Shown: piece after piece, positions 5,168-5,168 of the stretch | How the letters are laid out: every line of letters starts with the position of its first letter | How positions within the stretch are numbered: position 1 is the first letter of the stretch | Assembly: GCA_004556875.1 (NCBI GenBank) | Contig: SFFP01000144.1 | Location: 1-5,168 of the forward strand | Origin: Ruminococcus flavefaciens | Lineage (GTDB): Bacteria > Bacillota_A > Clostridia > Oscillospirales > Ruminococcaceae | DNA length: 5,168 nt | Direction: 5' to 3' | Position numbers and translations under genes: made by a program | The notes under the pieces: generated by a model | The model's input: the letters and a program-made list of their open reading frames with translations, nothing else | What the model was told of the DNA's origin: nothing | Database searches by the model: none

Positions 5168-5168
5168 C

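Noticed and set aside
4776..5168. Open frame of 130 codons on the minus strand, running to the right edge
   Set aside because: It lies antisense to the well-supported secreted protein gene, its residue composition is erratic, and it shows no recognisable domain. It is best explained as a shadow frame.

Overview
The window reads as ordinary chromosomal DNA from a Gram-positive, Clostridia-type gut or rumen bacterium, most likely Ruminococcus or a close relative (Oscillospiraceae). That is an inference from three things: strong AGGAGG-type ribosome binding sites, textbook TTGACN-17-TATAAT promoters in AT-rich spacers, and secreted proteins that all carry Thr-rich or Thr/Ala-rich linkers after the signal sequence or between domains. 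No tRNA, rRNA, CRISPR array, transposase or phage gene was seen. All three intergenic gaps are under 200 bases.

Layout. The left edge (1-336, minus strand) holds the N-terminal 112 residues of a small integral membrane protein of the 'small multi-drug export' family (COG2426 / PF06695 type). A 189-base divergent intergenic region follows, with one strong sigma-A-type promoter for each direction and a long-spaced TTCGGAAA/TTTCCGAA inverted repeat between and overlapping them. Next come two tandem paralogous genes, 526-1986 and 2161-3636. Each has its own promoter and its own intrinsic terminator, and each encodes a class B penicillin-binding protein-like transpeptidase of 486-491 residues. Both retain the three catalytic motifs (SxxK as SCFK, SxN as SSN, and KTG). 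Both appear to be exported as lipoproteins with a low-complexity tether, instead of having the usual uncleaved N-terminal transmembrane anchor. The last gene (3831-5144) encodes an unrecognised secreted protein of two domains joined by a Thr-rich linker. Its C-terminal domain has a stretch that resembles the I9-type subtilisin-propeptide/inhibitor fold.

How they may work together. The two transpeptidase-like proteins would act on peptidoglycan outside the membrane, as cross-linking enzymes or as beta-lactam-binding proteins. Their separate promoters and terminators suggest they are expressed as independent units and not as one operon. No RodA/FtsW-type glycosyltransferase partner lies in the window. 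The third secreted protein has its own ribosome binding site and lies beyond a terminator, so a functional link to the PBPs is not shown. The most notable item is the tandem pair of lipoprotein class B PBPs with a shared SCFK active-site variant.
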